Shown: positions 59,185-64,000 of the stretch, one piece after another
Numbering within the stretch: the stretch's first letter is position 1
Layout: each line of letters begins with the position of its first letter
Source of the DNA: a bacterium
GTDB lineage: Bacteria; Armatimonadota; UBA5829
Direction of reading: 5' to 3'
DNA: 64,000 nt
NCBI GenBank assembly: GCA_021371935.1
Contig: JAJFVF010000019.1
Location: 1 to 64,000 of the forward strand
Position numbers and translations under genes: made by a program
Notes under the pieces: generated by a model
What the model saw: the letters and a program-made list of their open reading frames with translations, nothing else
Told to the model about the DNA's origin: nothing
Databases searched by the model: none

Positions 59185-60593
59185 TTATGAGAGCTGATAT
59201 TTTGGACTACAAAGGTAAATCGATAGCAATAATAGGTATGGCGCGGACGGGCTTGGCTGCCGCCGAAGCAATGCGGCAGTTGGGCGCGCGTGTCGTGATA
59301 TATGATAAAAAGGACCCGTCCGAGCTTTCGGACGCGATTGGTTTTGCGTCAAAGATAGGTGCTGAGGTGAGGGCAGGAACCGATAATGTCGATCTCGACG
59401 GCATCGACCTGCTTATCCCAAGTCCAGGCGTGCCGAAGAGCATGCAGGTTTTTGCCGAGGCCGAAAGGCGCGGCGTAGAGGTCATAGCAGAGATAGAGCT
59501 GGCATACAGGCTTTCAAAGGCTCCGATTATTGCAATTACCGGCACAAACGGCAAGACGACAACCACAGTCCTCACCGGCAAAATCATGATGGCCGACGGT
59601 CGGGATACATACATTGCGGGCAACGTAGTTGCGGGAGATATCAGGCTACCACTGGTCACAGCAGCCTACCAGGCGAGCGCAGAGAGCGTAATTGCGGCAG
59701 AGATCAGCACGTTTCAACTGGAGTGGATAAGTTCGTTCAAGCCAAAGGTAGCAATGCTGCTCAATGTGTCTGCGGACCATCTTGACCGCCATTCAAGTGT
59801 GGAGGAATACGCATCTCTAAAGGCGCGAATATTCGAGAACCAGTCGGAAAGTGACTATGCGGTCATAAATGCGGAGAATGAGTTTACTGCATCACTTTCG
59901 CCGAACCTCAAAGGTCATGTGCTCAGGTTCGCCCGCAAATCGGAGGTGGCTGAGGGTGGTTTTGTGCGCGGTGACGACCTTATTGTAAAACTAGGCGGCA
60001 TGGAGCATTTTGTCTGCAAACGTTCGGATATACCGCTTCACGGCGAGCACAATGTTGAGAACGTCCTTGCGGCGTCATGCGCAGCGATTGCTATGGGTGT
60101 AAAGCCTGACAGTATTCTTAAGGCAATTAGGGAATTCAAACCTGTCGAGCACCGTCTAGAGCCCGTCGCGGTGATAGACGGCGTGGAGTATATCAACAAC
60201 TCGATGTGCACGAATGTAGACGCGGCAGTCCGTTCTGTCGAGGCTATAGACGAGCCTCAGATAGTTATCGCCGGAGGCAAAGACAAAGGTTTCGATTATA
60301 CTCCACTGGCTGAAGCGTTTAAACGCAAGGCGAAGCACATAGTATTGATAGGTGCTGATGCGGGTCTGATTGAGTCTGCTGCCAATAAAGTGGGTTACAC
60401 TGCGGTCTCACGAGCGGAATCCATGCAGGACGCTGTAGATAAAGCGCAAGCTCTGGCCGAGCCGGGGGATGTTGTCGTGCTGACTCCTGCGTGTGCCAGT
60501 TTCGATATGTTCGACTCATTCGAGCATCGAGGTCAGGTGTTCAAAGAGCTAGTCGAGTCAAAAAGTCAAAAAGTCAAAAAGTCAAAAAGTTAG
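59181..60593 (+). CDS. murD: UDP-MurNAc-L-alanine:D-glutamate ligase MurD
   Basis: A 470-residue Mur ligase. The start at 59181 overlaps the mraY stop (ATGA). N-terminal IAIIGMARTGLAAAEAM binds the uridine nucleotide; the ATP loop is AITGTNGKTTTTV; EISTFQLEWI, NVSADHLDRH and CASFDMFDSFEHRGQVFKEL are typical MurD segments. The final residues KSQKVKKSKS are encoded by an octamer repeat, giving a lysine/serine-rich tail not found in the family. Confidence 0.96.
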   Translation: MIMRADILDYKGKSIAIIGMARTGLAAAEAMRQLGARVVIYDKKDPSELSDAIGFASKIGAEVRAGTDNVDLDGIDLLIPSPGVPKSMQVFAEAERRGVEVIAEIELAYRLSKAPIIAITGTNGKTTTTVLTGKIMMADGRDTYIAGNVVAGDIRLPLVTAAYQASAESVIAAEISTFQLEWISSFKPKVAMLLNVSADHLDRHSSVEEYASLKARIFENQSESDYAVINAENEFTASLSPNLKGHVLRFARKSEVAEGGFVRGDDLIVKLGGMEHFVCKRSDIPLHGEHNVENVLAASCAAIAMGVKPDSILKAIREFKPVEHRLEPVAVIDGVEYINNSMCTNVDAAVRSVEAIDEPQIVIAGGKDKGFDYTPLAEAFKRKAKHIVLIGADAGLIESAANKVGYTAVSRAESMQDAVDKAQALAEPGDVVVLTPACASFDMFDSFEHRGQVFKELVESKSQKVKKSKS

Positions 60594-60612
60594 AAAGTTA
60601 GAAAGTTAGAAA
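60557..60612 (+). repeat. Octamer array at the murD stop
   Basis: GTCAAAAA four times then GTTAGAAA three times, perfect 8-nt units. The stop codon TAG is in the first GTTAGAAA unit. The most homogeneous array in the window, thus the most recently expanded; the period is 8 rather than 7. Confidence 0.92.
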
Positions 60613-60621
60613 GTTTTGATA

Positions 60622-60646
60622 TGCCTCCAGGTATCTTACCTGGAGG
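60622..60646 (+). terminator. Hairpin between murD and ftsW
   Basis: A 10-bp perfect stem CCTCCAGGTA / TACCTGGAGG with a 3-nt loop. There is no T-tract, so it is probably not a full terminator; the stem matches the one at 36000. Confidence 0.45.
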
Positions 60647-60701
60647 CCTGAGCACAGGGATAATTATTCCCAAGCTGATCTGTGGAGAAGGGAGAAGCAG
60701 G

Positions 60702-61946
60702 ATGCGAAAGGAAGCTAGGCTTGCAGTGCCGGATATAGGCGTGTTGGCGGCGGTGATTGTGTTGCTTATCGCCGGAATGCTGCTTGTTTTCGACGCCAGT
60801 TACGGCAAGATGGGCGATGCCAAGTGGGCAAACTACGACATCTGGTACATGCTCAAGCGCCAATTCATGTTTGCCGCAATAGGTATTGCTCTGATGTGTC
60901 TGGTCATGCAGGTGAGGTTTCAAAGCCTCATCAAATGGACGGCGCCGCTTCTTTTGGTTTCCATCGCGCTGCTGATAGCGGTGCTGATTCCTGGGGTCGG
61001 GCACAAGGTCAACGGTGCATACCGTTGGATACCCATTGGTCCATTCAATCTGCAGCCCTCTGAGATTGCAAAAGTGGCGCTAGTGATGTATCTCGGCGGC
61101 ATATTTGCCAGGCGAAAGCTGCTCGTCAGGCGAATAAACGGCGATTGGACAGCACCAGTATTTGTTGTTGCGACAATAACCGGGCTGATTTTTATCGAGC
61201 CTGATTTGGGCACAGCGATCACAATCGTTTTCGCATGTTTTATAATGTTATATGCATCTGGTGCAAAGAAGCGCCATCTGTTTGGTATAGCTGCTGGCGG
61301 CTGTGGACTTGCGGGTCTGGCGGTGCTGTTTGAGCCGTACAGACTACAAAGGATATGGGTCTGGCTCAATCCTTGGAGAGACCCATACGGCGACGGCTAT
61401 CAGGTGATTCATTCGCTGCTTGCATTGGGCACTGGCGGCCTGACGGGTGTCGGGCTGTGTGAAGGACGCGAAAAGCTTTATATACCTGCGGCTTCGACAG
61501 ACTTCATCATGGCCACCCTTGGCGAGGAGGCCGGTCTGATCGGATGCGTGCTGCTGCTGGGTGCATTTTTGTTTTTGACCTATCGCGGCTTGGACGTAGC
61601 GCGCAGGTCCAAGAGCACATACGGCAATCTGCTGGCCGTGGGAATCAGCTCTATAATCGGGATGCAGGCGCTCATCAACGTTGCTGTTGTGAGCGCGTCG
61701 ATCCCGGCGACGGGTGTGCCGATGCCGTTTATCAGCTATGGCGGTTCATCACTTATATCAATGCTGATTGCTGCCGGGCTGCTGCTGTCTGTTTCACGGC
61801 AGGTAAACGTAGAACTGGAAGAACGAGAACTGTATGAAAATAGTATTGACGGGCGGGGGCACGGGCGGTCACATATATCCCGCAATAAGCGTGGGTCAAG
61901 CTCTTCGCGATCTCGATCCGGCAGTAGAGCTGCTGTTCGTCGGTAG
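60702..61946 (+). CDS. ftsW: Septal peptidoglycan polymerase FtsW
   Basis: A 414-residue SEDS protein with about 10 helices. Motifs: NGAYRWIPIGPFNLQPSE, EPDLGTAITI, GDGYQVIHSLLALG, DFIMATLGEEAGLIG and PFISYGGSSLI. The ATG at 60702 follows GGAGAAGCAG. The last 37 residues form an Arg/Ser-rich tail (GRGHGRSHISRNKRGSSSSR and on) encoded in a different frame over the first 113 bases of murG. Confidence 0.95.
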   Translation: MRKEARLAVPDIGVLAAVIVLLIAGMLLVFDASYGKMGDAKWANYDIWYMLKRQFMFAAIGIALMCLVMQVRFQSLIKWTAPLLLVSIALLIAVLIPGVGHKVNGAYRWIPIGPFNLQPSEIAKVALVMYLGGIFARRKLLVRRINGDWTAPVFVVATITGLIFIEPDLGTAITIVFACFIMLYASGAKKRHLFGIAAGGCGLAGLAVLFEPYRLQRIWVWLNPWRDPYGDGYQVIHSLLALGTGGLTGVGLCEGREKLYIPAASTDFIMATLGEEAGLIGCVLLLGAFLFLTYRGLDVARRSKSTYGNLLAVGISSIIGMQALINVAVVSASIPATGVPMPFISYGGSSLISMLIAAGLLLSVSRQVNVELEERELYENSIDGRGHGRSHISRNKRGSSSSRSRSGSRAAVRR

Positions 61947-62910
61947 CTCGCATGGTCCTGAGGGGTCTATTGCCGGGCAGTCAGGAATACCGTTTATGGC
62001 TGTGCCGAGCGCGCCTCTGACCAGGTCTATCTCGCTCAAAAACATGGCTTCGTTCGGTAAATTGCTTGCCGGTGTAATCAGGGCAAGACGAATACTCAAA
62101 GACTTTGGGCCGGACGTTGTGATCGGTACTGGCGGATATACGACTGCTGCGGTGCTTCTGGCGGCGAAGTCTATTGGCTGCAAGTTCATAATCCATGAGC
62201 AGAACGCGGTTCCAGGGCGAACAAACGTCTGGCTATCCCGTCTGGCAAGCAAAGTATGCGTAACATTTGATGGTTCTGCTGCGTATTTACCTAAGGATAA
62301 GGTCGTCATGACCGGCATGCCGATCAGAAGTGAATTCGCATCGCTCAAGGACAAACAGACTGCCCGTCGTGAACTCGGTCTGAAAGAGAATTTGTATACG
62401 ATTCTTGTTGTCGGCGGGAGTCAGGGAGCCAAAAAGCTCAATGAGCTTGTGATGGACATGTGGCCAGCAATCGATAACGGCAATACACAGATCATTCACC
62501 AGGTCGGCAGGCGTAATTACGACCAGTGTGCGTCTGCAGGTTCGGACTTATATAAGATAGAGGCCTATCTTGATATGCCCACGGCATTAGCCGCATCCGA
62601 TCTCGTAATATCGCGCAGCGGCGCATCGACGATTGCAGAGATAACTGCCGCTGCTCTGCCGTCCATTCTGGTGCCTTATCCATATGCATTTGCCGATCAC
62701 CAGAAGCGCAATGCCCAGTGCATCGCCTCGAGTGGCGCTGCAATTATGTGCGAAGAGGGGTCGATTACAAAAGACGGACTGGCGAGTATAGTGTCCGATC
62801 TGAGGTCATCACCTGACAAGTTGAAAAAGATGGCCGATGCCAGCGCATCATTGGCGAAGATAGACGCGGCAAAAAGCGTAGCGCAGACAGCAATCGAAAT
62901 CGCCGACTAA
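61834..62910 (+). CDS. murG: Lipid II synthase MurG (GlcNAc transferase)
   Basis: A 358-residue GT28 transferase. GGGTGGHIYPAISV at the N-terminus is the lipid I-binding G-loop; GGYTTAAVLLAA, HEQNAVPGRTN and VVGGSQGAKKLNELV follow, and SRSGASTIAEITA with PYPYAFADHQKRNA forms the UDP-GlcNAc site. It starts within ftsW, 113 bases before the ftsW stop. The ribosome site (GGAAGAACGAGAACTGT) lies in ftsW coding sequence. Confidence 0.96.
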   Translation: MKIVLTGGGTGGHIYPAISVGQALRDLDPAVELLFVGSSHGPEGSIAGQSGIPFMAVPSAPLTRSISLKNMASFGKLLAGVIRARRILKDFGPDVVIGTGGYTTAAVLLAAKSIGCKFIIHEQNAVPGRTNVWLSRLASKVCVTFDGSAAYLPKDKVVMTGMPIRSEFASLKDKQTARRELGLKENLYTILVVGGSQGAKKLNELVMDMWPAIDNGNTQIIHQVGRRNYDQCASAGSDLYKIEAYLDMPTALAASDLVISRSGASTIAEITAAALPSILVPYPYAFADHQKRNAQCIASSGAAIMCEEGSITKDGLASIVSDLRSSPDKLKKMADASASLAKIDAAKSVAQTAIEIAD

Positions 62911-62913
62911 AAT

Positions 62914-62942
62914 GAACTCGTAACTCAATAACACACAACTCA
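62914..62942 (+). repeat. Heptamer array, TAACTCA-type
   Basis: GAACTCG, TAACTCA, ATAACACA (8 nt), CAACTCA. It fills the murG-murC spacer up to the murC ribosome site. Confidence 0.72.
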
Positions 62943-62957
62943 TAATGGAGTCTCACT

Positions 62958-64000
62958 TTGCACTATCATTTCATAGCAATCGGCGGTGTAAGCATGAGCG
63001 CCATCGCCAAGATCCTGCACGAGCAGGGTCATACTGTCACCGGTTCAGACCGTCAGGAGAGCACCAACACACTGCGACTGCGCGAGTCTGGGATCAAGGT
63101 CAGTATCGGTCACTCACCGAAGAATGTGGATGGCGCGGATATTGTGGTCTACAATGCCGCGATCAAACCGGATAACCCCGAGCTTGCCGAGGCGATCAAA
63201 CGTGGAATTCCGACGATGGAGCGCCCGGTTGCCCTGGGCCATATAATGGAACCATATAAACACCGCGTCGGCGTTGCGGGCACACATGGCAAAACCACCA
63301 CGACGTCAATGATCGGTTCGATCCTGGACTATGCCGCGATAGACGCCACAGTCCTCTTCGGCAGCGATATGAAGTCTGCGGGCGGCAACGTCCGCATAGG
63401 CGACGGATCGGTCATAGTGACCGAGGCCTGCGAGGCATTTGGTTCATTTCTGCATCTGAAGCCGTCAATTTCTGTGATAACTAATATCGAGGCAGATCAT
63501 CTCGATTATTACAAGACAATTGATGCGGTCGAAAGGGCTTTTTGCCAGTTTGTAGACGACTCGGACGAAGTGGTCGCATGTTCGGATGAGCCTCGTGTGC
63601 GCAAAATCTTGGACGGCTGCAAGAAGAAAGTGATCTGGTACGGCACCACTGGTTCGCCCGATCTGCTTGCGACCGATATTGAAATAAATAAACCGAAGCC
63701 GACTTATACGCTTGTTCGCGGCGGCAATACTCTCGGCAGCGTGACAATAGGCGTTCCGGGCATTCAAAATGTGCTGGATTCACTTGCCGCTGCAGGCGTA
63801 GCTTTTGAGATAAGTGTGAGCTTTGACGCGATCCAGGGCGGGCTTGCCGAGTTCAGTGGGACAGGCCGCCGGTTCGAGGTCCTTTATAACGACGGCAATA
63901 TAATGGTGGTCGATGACTATGCCCACCACCCGACTGAGATAAAGGCGACTCTCTCAGGGGCACGCAAAGCATATCCCGGCAGACGGATTATTGCAGTCTT
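62958..64000 (+). CDS. murC: UDP-MurNAc:L-alanine ligase MurC (cut by window end)
   Basis: The first 347 residues of MurC; the gene continues beyond the window. The start is TTG at 62958 with TGGAG 8 bases upstream, giving the usual N-terminus HYHFIAIGGVSMSAIAKIL. The ATP loop is GVAGTHGKTTTTS at about 112; TEACEAFGSFLHL and TNIEADHLDYY follow, and VVDDYAHHPTEIKATL is near the visible end. murB, ftsQ, ftsA and ftsZ would be expected downstream. Confidence 0.95.
   Translation, partial: MHYHFIAIGGVSMSAIAKILHEQGHTVTGSDRQESTNTLRLRESGIKVSIGHSPKNVDGADIVVYNAAIKPDNPELAEAIKRGIPTMERPVALGHIMEPYKHRVGVAGTHGKTTTTSMIGSILDYAAIDATVLFGSDMKSAGGNVRIGDGSVIVTEACEAFGSFLHLKPSISVITNIEADHLDYYKTIDAVERAFCQFVDDSDEVVACSDEPRVRKILDGCKKKVIWYGTTGSPDLLATDIEINKPKPTYTLVRGGNTLGSVTIGVPGIQNVLDSLAAAGVAFEISVSFDAIQGGLAEFSGTGRRFEVLYNDGNIMVVDDYAHHPTEIKATLSGARKAYPGRRIIAV

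Overview
The window is a chromosomal segment of a diderm, probably anaerobic bacterium. My best guess is the Armatimonadota or a neighbouring lineage. The evidence is indirect: a pseudopilin with an H-x9-DG motif, a GH172 (DUF2961) protein, UroD-family proteins, a predicted outer-membrane beta-barrel, a MurE with the DNPR motif of meso-diaminopimelate ligases, and strong GGAGG ribosome sites that match the CCTCC at the 16S end. TTG and GTG starts are frequent.

Layout. 1-21 is the 3' tip of a 16S rRNA gene that ends in a terminator at 144-173, with no 23S or tRNA behind it. 189-4344: a glycosyltransferase, then a KimA-like permease coupled to a STAS/stress-domain protein. 4394-7405: mazG, a secreted BsuPI-like protein and a membrane FHA protein. 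7483-19056: a long co-directional array encoding HdrCBA plus FlxD, FlxC, FlxB and FlxA, a putative NADH-linked, flavin-bifurcating heterodisulfide-reductase-type complex. It is interleaved with a GIY-YIG nuclease, hicBA, an orphan hicB, a VGGD-repeat protein, small membrane proteins and a frameshifted four-helix-bundle gene. 19236-24777: a secreted protein, alanine dehydrogenase, a pseudopilin, an MFS transporter, a decayed UroD remnant and an intact UroD-family gene. 24894-33632: GH172, then a regulatory block: a GAF/GAF/GAF-PP2C phosphatase, an ECF sigma factor fused to a C39/BtrH-like domain, and two stand-alone paralogs of that domain, one exported and one cytosolic. 33786-48478: sugar-metabolism enzymes, a lipoprotein, a beta-barrel, a radical SAM protein, a ClC channel, DUF697, a methyltransferase, STAS, a sodium/solute symporter and UPF0182. 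49166-64000: the division and cell-wall (dcw) cluster mraZ-rsmH-ftsL-ftsI-[S9 peptidase]-murE-murF-mraY-murD-ftsW-murG-murC, cut by the window end.

Two things stand out. First, the ECF sigma/BtrH trio looks like an undescribed signalling module. Second, the spacers carry an unusual load of repeats. Many short gaps between co-directional genes are filled from stop codon to ribosome site by degenerate tandem heptamers whose sequence differs between loci while the 7-nt period is kept. Several families of short palindromes are also present, one of them bracketing a GIY-YIG nuclease gene and encoding its C-terminus. No transposase, integrase, CRISPR array or tRNA gene was seen.
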